The notes under the pieces: generated by a model
The model's database searches: none
The model's input: the letters and a program-made list of their open reading frames with translations, nothing else
Told to the model about the DNA's origin: nothing
Assembly (NCBI GenBank): GCA_028641055.1
Contig: CM054059.1
Span: 48,369,682 to 48,433,681, forward strand
Length of the DNA: 64,000 bases
Direction: 5' to 3'
Source: Alopecurus myosuroides
Taxonomy: Eukaryota > Streptophyta > Magnoliopsida > Poales > Poaceae
In this document: piece after piece, positions 58,185 to 64,000 of the stretch
How positions within the stretch are numbered: the stretch's first letter is position 1
How the letters are laid out: each line of letters starts with the position of its first letter
Made by a program: the position numbers and the translations under genes

Positions 58185-61100
58185 CCTAACTATATTGTTC
58201 CGTACGCTATTATGCAGATTGAAGATTTGGGAATGCAAAGTAAGACTCATCCATGATATTGGGTTCATTGACCCACAAATCATTAATGGAACTATGTTAG
58301 AACGTCACCCCATAGTCGTGGAGAAAGACTTGTACAATTTTTTTAAAAAGCATGAATCCAAAAGATATATTCTATTTCCTTACCATTTTGGGTGAGTGTT
58401 TCTCTCATGTTCCCATTCTCTTTTGTTTACTCCATGCATGGTATGTCCAATCGATAAATTATGCATGACTCTGCATCTAATGTGTCCGCAGGTACCACTG
58501 GATTCTGCTAAAAATTGATCTTCACAAGTCCATAGTTTTCATCATTGACTCTATGAATTCAAATACAGATCTTTGGGTCGACATGAGAAAAATGATGCAA
58601 AAGTAATTATTTTTCAATCATTTGCGCTCTATATCGATCGGTCTCTTTTGTTCATTTTCTAAGCTAATAACTCCCTTGTTCATTTAATTTTATTTGCATT
58701 GTAGAGTTTGGAGACGGCTCTCACATCAACATGTCGGTGAATTCAAAGATGCGCTAAAATTTAAAAATGTGTTCAAAGGTGTGGATAAGCAGCCACCGGG
58801 GACCGGTCTATGTGGATACTATGTCTGTGAGAACATACGGAAAGAAATATCTGAGAGGAAGAAGGACGAGCAAACGCGGAACGGTCTCAATAACTTGCGG
58901 AGGGCGCTTACTCCAAAAGCTCGCTTCCGACCAATTCAAGAGGAAATAGCAGGATTTTTCCTTAGGCATGTCATCCAGAAGAAAGGAGAGTTCCATGCGT
59001 CCACCGACGATGACTTTTATAAGCATGTATAAGCCCTAAGTACTTTGAAACTTGTGCGAATTTGTGTATGCTCGTCCATCTTAATTGTGTAATATGGAAA
59101 CTTGTTCGAGGTTGTATATATGGTCACCCGATATTGAATATATATTATATATTCCTATTGAATTCTCCTTGTTTGATATTTCATATATATATATATATGC
59201 ATGAATATGTGTACTGAAATTAAAACAAAACAAATTAAAAAGGAAACAGGTTTAGGGGGCCTAAAACCCTAAACCTGCGCAGGTTTTCAGTCCCGGTTAA
59301 CCACAAGACCCGGGACTAAAGGTCCTCCGCCGCAACGGACCCCTAGCGCCCACGTGGACGGGCTTTTAGTCCCTGTCCGTAAGTGGCGGGACTATAGGGG
59401 GGGGCATTTAGTCGCGCATAGCTAGTCCCGGTTGCCCGGACGGGATTAATAGTCCTGGTGAGCCGGGACTGTAGGCCTATTTTCTACCAGTGATGCAACG
59501 GCCATATATCGTGATGACGACGATGGACAGGCGTTTAGCAATCAATTTTTGAACGACTCCGGCGACGGAGATCAGAATATAGAAGATGTAGTAGATGATG
59601 ACGACGACAATGTCGAGGATGAAGAAGTGCCCTCCAGAACAAACTCTGCCAATGTATATCTCAAGTCACTGTTCACGCAACAATTAATTTGTTTTGCACT
59701 TACTAACGAATCATTATTTTCCCGTTTAGGCGCCCTCCGGAACAGCTAGCGCAAGTACTGAGACAAAGTCCAAACGAGGCCCGGCCGCAAGGTTGAAAGA
59801 TACCGTAAGGTTCTCGATTGATACAGTTGCTGCTGATGGCAAACCACTGCAGCCCCCAGAAACTTATCGGAAATTCGTAAATCAGTGCGGAGTTGTTGTA
59901 AGAGACCTGGTCCCGATCAACTTAATAGAATGGAATAAGCCGAAGACCGGGGCCAACGTTGGAGCTAGTTATGTCGATGAAAGATTGAAAAAAATTCTTT
60001 GCGAAACGCTATGGCAAAATTTCAGCGTAGCGGAATATAAGAAGAAGAAAGTCGAGAAGTGGGCTTTGAAGAAGATGGCCACACAATTCCAGAGGTGGAA
60101 GAAAGAACTGTGGAAGAAATATCAGAAAGAAGATCCAGTTTTCACTGGGAACCTAGTGAAGATAAGAGACGCTTGGGATGATTTTAAGGCGTACAAGAAA
60201 TCGGGTGTCTTTGCATCCCGATCGGCCAAAAATTCGGAGAATGCGAAGAAGAAGAAATATCACCATATTTTGGGGTCAGGTGGCTACATGACTGCCCTGC
60301 CTAGGTGGCGAAGCTATGAAAATGCGCTTGTGAAAAGAGGTATCATTCCACAGACACATGACTGGCCCGATAGGTCCAAGTTCTGGTTGTTCGCGCATGG
60401 GGCAACGTTGGACGCTGAGACTGGGATGATTGTTGCTCAGGGACCATGGTCGGAAAAAATAACAACAGTCGTAGCAGAACTAGAGAAGGCAATAGAAGCT
60501 GTTCGAAAAGGAACTTTTGTTCCCGATAGAGAGAACGACGAGCTGACGAGGGCACTCGGGAACCCCGAAAAGTGGGGACGAACACGAGGCTTTGGAGCGG
60601 ATACCCCGTGGAGCCAAGGGTTTGCAGCGGACATTGCCACTTACAGAAGCCGTGATAGAAGCAAGAAAAAGACGAGTGAACGGATATCGACATTAGAAGA
60701 AAAGGTGGATTTTCTCTTGAAGAAAGGGAGACACCCTCTACCTGACACTGAAGAGGAGGTAGAACATCGTCCTGCACCTGATCTGCAAATAGAAGACGAT
60801 CATGCCGTCCCATCTCAGCATAGAAGCAGCGTGGGTTCCACGCACCTGCAGCTAGAAGACGGTCGTGCAGTCGAACCGTCGGCGCCTCACTACCCCGTGG
60901 ATGATATCACGGAGAAGACAAACTGTGAGATACATATGCCAATGGGGAACATATCCTTCAGGGTGGCGTCAGGCTATGCTTTACCGAATCAACCTGGAGC
61001 AACCTACCATGGTGGTCAGATTCCAGCATCCCATGCCCGTGTCGGGTTGTCAACAATTACGCCGGGATGCCATTCAATTGAGCTCAGTATTCCTGGAGGT

Positions 61101-63214
61101 GAGGGCGAGAAGACACTGGGAGAAATGGAGCTTGGTATCATCTTGTGGAATAAGAAACACATCGTGTTCCCTAACTCGGCGCCAAGGCCACCGACTCCTC
61201 CAGGTACGAATGCACCATACCTCCATCCATTACTGAATGTTGCACCACATGTTATCTTATTTTTAATAGTTTTTTCACATTCGTACAGAGAATGCACGAC
61301 CTCCAAGTCCACCCCCCAACGAACCTCCAAGTCCACCCCACAACGAAGATTGGCCGGAGCCCGAGGCCGAGGGTCCATCGCCCGTGCACTCCCGTGAGCC
61401 GACGGATGCGCCCACTACGGGTACGACAAAGCGGAAGCTGCAGTTCAGAAGAAACGGGACTCCTCCCAAGAAGAGACCAAGGAAATCCAAGAAAGTCAAG
61501 AGTCCCCCGAAGTTACCAGGCTTGATGACTGAGGAGGAACTAACCAATGCAGTGGCATCCAAAACCAAGGCATGGTTCGCACAGTTTCCCCAGAAGCCCC
61601 CTCCAGACGTCTGGAAGGAAACTCTGAAGGACATCCCAAAGTGGAAAATTGAGCGGACCATCGACAACTTATATTATCCTGCACCGCCGCCACCGCCGCC
61701 CCTTTCAGACTATGAACGGTATATTGAAAAGAAGCACGCCGCACAGATGAAGCAGGCGGAGCAGACGAAATGCGGGAAACAAGTTCCCCAGCTCGGACAA
61801 CAAGAAGCACAGTCAGTTGGCCCGCTCAAGGTCTTATCTGACGCGGCTTCAGTGTCCTGTCCACGCATGGGCGACGTGGGTTACGCTATTGCTGATGTGG
61901 TATATAAATACAAGCCCGGGCACCCTCTGGTCGAAGATCCTACTGCTCTAACAACCCAATTACGGAGTTTACATGATTGGTACTTGGAGGCCGCAAGGCA
62001 GGAGAGAGACTGTATCATGGCTCAAATTCAGGATCAACACTACTTCGGAGATTACGGTGTGGAGCTTGGGTTCGATGATTTCTTCCAGATGTACAATCAA
62101 CGTGCCCTCGACAAGTCTATCCTCAGCTGCTACTGTTTGTAAGTGATTTATTTGTGTAATTTAATTATTTAGTTAAGCTCGCGTTCGTTGCCCGTATAAT
62201 TATCACTGACGACATTCTTTTTGTACGCTACTATGCAGAATGAAGATTCGTGAATGCAGACTGGCAGGAATCTGGGACTTTGGGTTCATTGACCCGTATT
62301 CGTATCATCAAACCACAGTAGAAAAGTTCAACAAGACTACACCGGATGATTTGCTAAGGTTTTTGAAGCGACAAAATACCAAAAAAGAAATACTTTGGCC
62401 CTACGGATTCAGGTGAGTGTTACTGTCTTGTAGACATTCCATTTTGCTTACCTGATGTTAAGTGTAATTGATGAGTATGCATGACTGCGTGTGTACACGT
62501 GCGCAGCGGCCACTTCATATTGTTCATCATTAGAATCGATAGAGGACAAGTTGAAGTCTGGGACTCGTTAAACTGGGGCGCTGACAGATGGAAGAGCGCG
62601 CGTCAGATGCTTCAAAAGTATATATATATCAGCCTCTTTCGTTCATCGGCCTCTTTTTCGTTCATTCCCTGATATCAAGTAAGTAATAATTAACTCTTCT
62701 ATTCATTTTTCTTTTGTCGCCCAGGGTTTGGCAAATGTTCATCAAGGAAGAACCCGGTACATGGGCAGACAAGCTCAACTTTCAGATTAACACAGTAAGT
62801 AGTACTACGTACCCTGATTTAAATACCATTACCATTCTCTTGATTATTATTAATTTGACTGAATTATGTTTCTCGTATATAGAAAGTCCCGCAACAACCA
62901 CAGGGAACTGATTATTGTGGATACTACGTCTGCGAGTTCATTCACAGGAGGATCAATGAGAAATCCCGTACTACCAGAACTCTAGAGGTACGTAAACGGA
63001 TCTTCACAACTTTATTTATGTTGCCATTAATTATGTTTAGTTTTGTTCATAACTTAATTGTTTTCATCTACTTCTTTTCAAGATGGCACGAAAGCGGGCG
63101 CAGCTCAAACCAATCGACCGTTGCAAGGCTATTGCAGAGGAATTAGCAGGATTTCTTCTCACGCAAGTCATAGCAGAAGACGGAGAATTTTTCCATCCTA
63201 TGAACCAATTATAG
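47778..63214 (+). CDS. Transposase_24 / Ulp1-like C48 protease protein (outer element), interrupted by inner CACTA
   Basis: Exons with GT/AG borders: 47778-47880 joined to 59496-59653 once the inner element and duplicated ATG are removed, then 59730-61203, 61289-62138, 62239-62412, 62507-62617, 62725-62794, 62883-62987 and 63083-63214. They total 3177 nt, all in frame (1058 residues). Order: acidic N-terminus, Transposase_24-like region (QCGVVVRDLVPINLIEWNKP, KKKKYHHILGSGGYM, WLFAHGATLDAETG), coiled coil, DUF8039-like region (HYPVDDITEKTNCEIHMPMG), Pro-rich linker, then a C48 cysteine protease with His in SGHFILFII, Asp in VEVWDSLN and Cys in GTDYCGYYVCEF. Such proteins accompany TNP2 in grass CACTA elements. 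The only obvious damage is the insertion. Confidence 0.85.
48131..48152 (+). promoter_or_regulatory. TATA box of the inner transposase gene
   Basis: CCCTATATATAGGACTC follows the last subterminal repeat, 260 bases before the coding frame. With the AG acceptor at 48410 this implies a transcribed leader and intron. Confidence 0.6.
48411..51746 (+). CDS. TNP2-like CACTA transposase (inner element)
   Basis: One frame of about 1111 residues from the Met at 48411, directly after the acceptor AATGCAG. The domain order matches the outer enzyme: transposase-associated domain (CPCAECKNEKG, HMHLLRHGFMPSYNCW), acidic stretch, Transposase_21 core (FGLSTDGMNPFG, VTINDWPAL), DUF4218 (DCHVIMTQLLPIALRGLL, MFPFERFMGVLKKYVRNR) and DUF4216 (YYGYIEEIWELDYGPY). 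By eye it is roughly three quarters identical to the outer protein, with more change in the N-terminal acidic part. No stops or shifts are seen, so it may be functional. Its 3' end faces the 3' end of the minus-strand AP2 gene, 190 bases away. Confidence 0.93.
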   Translation: MNRQWMYGNRLSGEFTTGLKDFLVVANANKQRGFIMCPCAECKNEKGHSSSRVVHMHLLRHGFMPSYNCWTKHGERGVRMEEDEEEDDIDFNYHDLFGDTFMEDDAEGGEGFGEGEEEAHDEPADDLGRTIADARRRCETDKERENLDRMLEDHTKSLYPGCDNSLKKLGSTLDLLKWKAREGVADSSFENLLKILKNMLPKNNELPTSTYEAKKVVCPLGLEILKIHACINDCVLYRGAYEDLNECPVCTALRYKIRGDDPGDDVEGEKPRKRVPAKVMWYAPIIPRLKRLFRNKDHAKLLRWHKEDRKSDGELRHPADGTQWRKIDREFKDFAADARNIRFGLSTDGMNPFGEQSSSHSTWPVTLCIYNLPPWLCMKRKFIMMPVLIQGPKQPGNDIDVYLRPLVDELLQLWGKPGVPVWDEHKEEEFNLRALLFVTINDWPALSNLSGQSNKGYKACTHCLHETESVFLDNCRKNVYLGHRRFLPRNHNVRKKGKHFNGKADHRPKPAERTGDEIFDMVKDLNVIFGKGPGGQSVPQGVDGHVPMWKKKSIFWELQYWKVLDVRSAIDVMHVTKNVCVNLLSFLGVYGKTKDTKEARRDQQLLKDPDDRHPEWFQGRASYALTKEEKVIFFECLSSMKVPSGFSSNIKGIINMAEKKFQNLKSHDCHVIMTQLLPIALRGLLQENVRVAIVKLCAFLNAISQKVISPEDLPRLQNDVVQCLVSFELLFPPSFFDIMTHLLVHLVEEISILGPVFLHNMFPFERFMGVLKKYVRNRARPEGSIVKGYGNEEVIEFCIDYVPDLKPIGIPQSRHEGRLSGRGTIGRKSTICMDGHSMTEAHYTVLQNSSLVAPYFEQHKNILRSNNPGKPESWIRKAHMETFGSWLRKHLMNDNDVEDQLYMLAKTPSSTITTFQGYEINGNTFYTISQDKKSTNQNSGVRFDAATEIGQKVTYYGYIEEIWELDYGPYFKVPLFRCKWFKLTGGGVKVDEQYGMTMVDFDNLGYLDEPFVLAKDVAQVFYLKDMSSKPRKRKDKKTISASCDDPKRHIVLSGKRNIVGVEDKTDMSEDYNMFGEIPPFKVNSDPSIKLNDEDAPWIRPNRKKAGTQGKN
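51937..52587 (-). CDS. AP2/ERF DNA-binding-domain protein (cargo of inner CACTA)
   Basis: A single-exon frame of 216 residues, MPPRRNSTTGFRGVRARQNG onward, differing from the outer AP2 protein at about four residues over the shared part (N/S, T/P, D/E, V/A). The AP2 domain at about 10-68 is identical. The C-terminus is complete and acidic with a near-repeat (EEVTDEFGDDDD, EEVTDEFPDDDGEE), a possible activation segment. An AATAAA-like polyadenylation signal on the minus strand lies about 30 bases downstream (51911-51904). Upstream are a TATAAAC box (52650-52640), three ACGCGTGGC boxes and the shared palindromic region. The gene points opposite to its counterpart in the outer element. Confidence 0.83.
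   Translation of the reverse strand: MPPRRNSTTGFRGVRARQNGMFSADIRWGDDRIPLGTFATAAEAARAWDAAAWRLNRPRSLMNFNDCHTVWEAEARAPKPQIITAADHLHLRHRAFQGLVDAREDRVVREYYRNNPGEESADEELWQTRAGQRAERRLERHLALDAAREARTRALQELRRADRAGEVWASDDPRWGPISDIPSCTSDDDEEVTDEFGDDDDPEEVTDEFPDDDGEE
52588..53174. promoter_or_regulatory. Divergent promoter region between AP2 (minus) and the small gene (plus)
   Basis: Going left on the minus strand: palindrome 53097-53063, the 270-bp block shared with 44500-44723 and 46006-46235, TATA box CCCTATATATAG (about 52844-52833), the shortened hairpin (52791-52732), three boxes CCACGCGT/ACGCGTGG at about 52661, 52683 and 52705, then TATAAAC. On the plus strand after the palindrome comes CTATATATATGTGC (53114-53127), a TATA box for the small gene. 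The palindrome thus sits between two outward promoters. Confidence 0.6.
52732..52791 (-). other. Shortened relative of the 160-bp hairpin
   Basis: On the minus strand the 5' arm (CAAAACATCCGGATTCGCC, then ATCATACGTCCTACC) matches the array at 44745-45213. It is followed by a short loop (GGGCATTT) and GGTAGGGCTGTAATG, which pairs with the arm. The top-of-stem sequence CCTACC/GGTAGG differs from all three outer hairpins but pairs. Confidence 0.55.
53175..53627 (+). CDS. Small unrecognised protein (cargo of inner CACTA)
   Basis: A 150-residue frame from the Met at 53175, 50 bases after a TATA box. It is GC-rich and well formed: FNQAEALFASNYPCPPGY, PAGWMLSAGGVPVPPLPQGV, then ELTPEQRRDPSWHPDNQHTW, FFINRRERALARYEEDGLPP and RRLWWSGRTLQSVMDYIRAG. 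No enzyme motif or known domain is recognised. I recall similar unnamed proteins in cereal genomes. It is transcribed away from the AP2 gene from the shared palindromic region. A domestic or transposon function is unknown. Confidence 0.6.
   Translation: MASTVPTLTFNQAEALFASNYPCPPGYSVPAGWMLSAGGVPVPPLPQGVARRAAITNHYYNELTPEQRRDPSWHPDNQHTWDAFFINRRERALARYEEDGLPPGNFHEAGRRLWWSGRTLQSVMDYIRAGDNPRLRYPQAQSWALNFLMS
53900..54115 (+). promoter_or_regulatory. Palindrome array and TATA box before the inner protease gene
   Basis: Three units of the type CTTTAGTCCCGGTTCGTGAC/ACCCGGGACTAAAGG (about 53909-53945, 53987-54022, 54050-54086) are followed by GGAACTATATATGTGG (54089-54104). This is the same logic as at the element ends and before the AP2 gene, so these palindromes recur upstream of promoters. 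Confidence 0.65.
54116..55109 (+). other. Leader exon and intron of the inner protease gene (likely)
   Basis: A GC- and Pro/Ser-rich open stretch (54116-54303) ends at GGTAGGTTCC, a possible splice donor. The stretch after it is AT-rich from 54720 and reaches TCTGCAG at 55100, ten bases before the Met at 55110. The reading frame in the leader (SPSPSPSPSS) is low complexity and overlaps frames on both strands, so I treat it as untranslated. Confidence 0.45.
55110..59032 (+). CDS. Transposase_24 / Ulp1-like C48 protease protein (inner element), with one early stop
   Basis: Exons 55110-55394, 55478-58080, 58218-58391, 58492-58602 and 58705-59032, GT/AG borders, total 3501 nt in frame. An in-frame TAA at 55236 breaks the first exon inside acidic repeats (GTDIVDDQGGEE twice). 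Starting at the Met at 55496 avoids it. Order: Transposase_24-like region (NECGVIVRDVVPITVQEWKE, KKKQYHHVMGPGGYR, WWYGHGGSLDPETGE), coiled coil (MEVSDLKKVVAGILEKEKAS), DUF8039-like region (HYPVDDVKEMKECDLHYPVG), about six Pro repeats (PPIPPPEDK type), then C48 protease with His in YHWILLKID, Asp in VFIIDSMN and Cys in GTGLCGYYVCEN. Its third and fourth exons have the same lengths (174 and 111) as the matching outer exons. The last exon is unsplit here but three exons there. Confidence 0.85.
55240..55330 (+). repeat. Short coding tandem repeat (36-bp unit)
   Basis: A unit around GGAACAGACATTGTCGATGA and TCAAGGAGGTGAAG is repeated about two and a half times in the first exon, encoding acidic GTDIVDDQGGE repeats. 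Confidence 0.75.
58124..58181. repeat. (TA)n microsatellite in an intron
   Basis: About 28 TA dinucleotides lie in the intron 58081-58217 of the inner protease gene. A hairpin of this kind often varies in length. Confidence 0.9.
59285..59492 (+). repeat. Right subterminal repeats and terminus of the inner CACTA
   Basis: Units of AGTCCCGGTTAACC...CCCGGGACTAAAGG and related forms end in GGCCTATTTTCTACCAGTG. Confidence 0.85.
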
Positions 63215-63464
63215 CCAGCTCCCTTCTCTATGCAAGTATACAACTATTCAAAACGAACCTCAGATTATGTAATTATCGGTCGATTACTTCGTGTTACATG
63301 TATATATATATGTACTACTATTTGGTGCATCAACATTTAACCGCAAACAGAAACGGAAACACGTAAACGGAAACCCTGAAGATACGGAACACGCCCTAAA
63401 CCCTAAACCCTAAATACGGAATTGGAAACCCTGAAAAGAAAAAAGAAAAAAAAAAGAAAAAAAA

Positions 63465-63675
63465 AACTTTAGGACCGGTTGGTATTACCAACCGGTTCTA
63501 AAGGTCCTCCGCCTGCGCGCTCTCTTCGGCGCCCACGTGGAGGCCTTTAGAACCGGTTGGTGACTGACCGGTTCTAAAGGGGGGGGGGCTTTAGTCCCGG
63601 ATACGTAGCACCGGTTTTGTATCCGAGTCCAAAGGCCCTTACAAACCGGTGCTACTGGCCTGTTCTCCACCAGTG
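63465..63675 (+). repeat. Right subterminal repeats and terminus of the outer CACTA
   Basis: CTTTAGGACCGGTTGGTATT with ACCAACCGGTTCTAAAGG, and a second CTTTAGAACCGGTTGGTG unit, precede the end GGCCTGTTCTCCACCAGTG. Confidence 0.85.
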
Positions 63676-63678
63676 CCA

Positions 63679-64000
63679 GTTTTGAAAAGTTAAATATTTT
63701 TGTAAAAAATCAGATGCTTAAGTAATGCAAATCCAATGCACATCGAGTGAGTTTCGTGATGAATTTGTATCTACGTTGCCTACGGTAAAAAAGACGAATT
63801 TTCATTGCTATAGTATTGCTATATAGCAGTGTATATATGTCATCGATTTGTCTTTTTATACAGGCCAAATGAAAAATCGTTTCTATATGAATTTTTGTAC
63901 GGTTATATAATACATGTGTATGAGTGTCTCTATTTTTTTTTTTGAATTTTTTAACACTCCGAAGGTGCTTGACCTGACTAGGATCACCTACACCCAGGTT
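63679..64000. other. Right flank, nothing recognised
   Basis: AT-rich sequence that continues the pre-insertion site left of 39707. No frame, repeat end or RNA gene could be supported before the window ends. Confidence 0.4.

Larger units (their letters stand above)
47881..59492 (+). mobile_element. Inner CACTA (En/Spm) transposon, 11.6 kb
   Basis: The left end CACTGGTAGAAAATAGGCC and the right end, read in reverse, CACTGGTAGAAAATAGGCC, are perfect inverted repeats. The target duplication is ATG (47878-47880 and 59493-59495). It lies in the same orientation as its host element. Subterminal repeats are of the TTTAGTCCCGGTT type (47915-48130, 59288-59470), unlike the ACCGGTTTGT type of the outer element, so the two belong to different families. 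Genes: transposase (plus), AP2 (minus), small unknown gene (plus), protease gene (plus). Confidence 0.96.
39710..63675 (+). mobile_element. Outer CACTA (En/Spm) transposon, 24 kb
   Basis: The left end CACTAGTAGAAAACAGGGC and the right end, read in reverse, CACTGGTGGAGAACAGGCC, are CACTA termini. The 3-bp target duplication CCA flanks it (39707-39709 and 63676-63678). Subterminal repeats of the type CTTTAGGACCGGTTTGT...ACAAACCGGTCCTAAAG lie at both ends (39745-40025 and 63465-63660). Gene order: coiled-coil membrane protein, TNP2-like transposase, hairpin array, AP2/ERF gene, small unknown gene, Transposase_24/C48 protease gene. About 11.6 kb of its length is a second CACTA element. Confidence 0.95.

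Noticed and set aside
63391..63412. Three CCCTAAA units, the plant telomere repeat
   Set aside because: Only three copies, inside the 3' part of a CACTA element; too short to be an interstitial telomere.
1..64000. CRISPR arrays, bacterial operons, riboswitches or rRNA genes
   Set aside because: Direct repeats here are LTRs, transposon repeats or microsatellites; content and spliced genes are those of a plant genome.

Overview
The window reads as intergenic DNA from a large plant genome, most likely a grass (Poaceae, probably a pooid cereal or relative). The basis is the density and type of elements: En/Spm (CACTA) transposons with TNP2-type transposase and C48-protease genes, L1-type LINEs with plant RVT zinc-binding and RNase H domains, Copia and Gypsy-like LTR elements, a Mutator-like element and Harbinger/Stowaway-type MITEs. 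I found no convincing ordinary host gene. Almost every long reading frame belongs to a mobile element or its cargo. The species call is inference.

Layout. 1-2252 is the end of a Gypsy-like LTR. 2253-5207 holds a repeat rich in short palindromes, Stowaway-like remnants and a Harbinger-like MITE. 5312 to about 12150 is a decayed L1 LINE on the minus strand. 12779-15071 is a small non-autonomous LTR element with 151/153-bp LTRs and a perfect 5-bp target duplication (AGTAC). 15638-31174 is a Copia locus on the minus strand: one nearly full, degenerate element plus a second partial copy sharing its LTR. The partial copy is split by an 8.6-kb element at 15874-24449 made almost entirely of two 4.04-kb LTRs (target duplication ACTGT). 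31431-38299 is a second, nearly full-length LINE with target duplication and an in-frame 1119-bp internal duplication. 38502-39522 is a Mutator-like element (10-bp duplication) with a fragment resembling a leucine-rich-repeat extensin gene.

39710-63675 is a 24-kb CACTA element (target duplication CCA). A second, 11.6-kb CACTA element (47881-59492, duplication ATG) sits inside the first exon of its second gene. Both encode a TNP2-like DDE transposase of about 1100 residues and a spliced Transposase_24 / Ulp1-like C48 protease protein. Both also carry cargo: an AP2/ERF DNA-binding-domain gene and a small unrecognised gene. The outer element adds a coiled-coil protein with a C-terminal membrane anchor.

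How the parts fit. The two CACTA elements look like the most recently functional units: long open frames, consistent splice sites, TATA boxes and repeated palindromes of the TTTAGTCCCGGTT...AACCGGGACTAAA type at their ends and before their genes. The AP2 cassette (gene plus upstream palindrome and TATA region) lies in opposite orientation in the two elements and is far more similar between them than the transposases are, which suggests exchange of the cassette between elements. Three tandem 160-bp units downstream of the outer transposase each fold into a long hairpin whose two arms change together, a microRNA- or siRNA-like pattern. These are the most interesting signals here.
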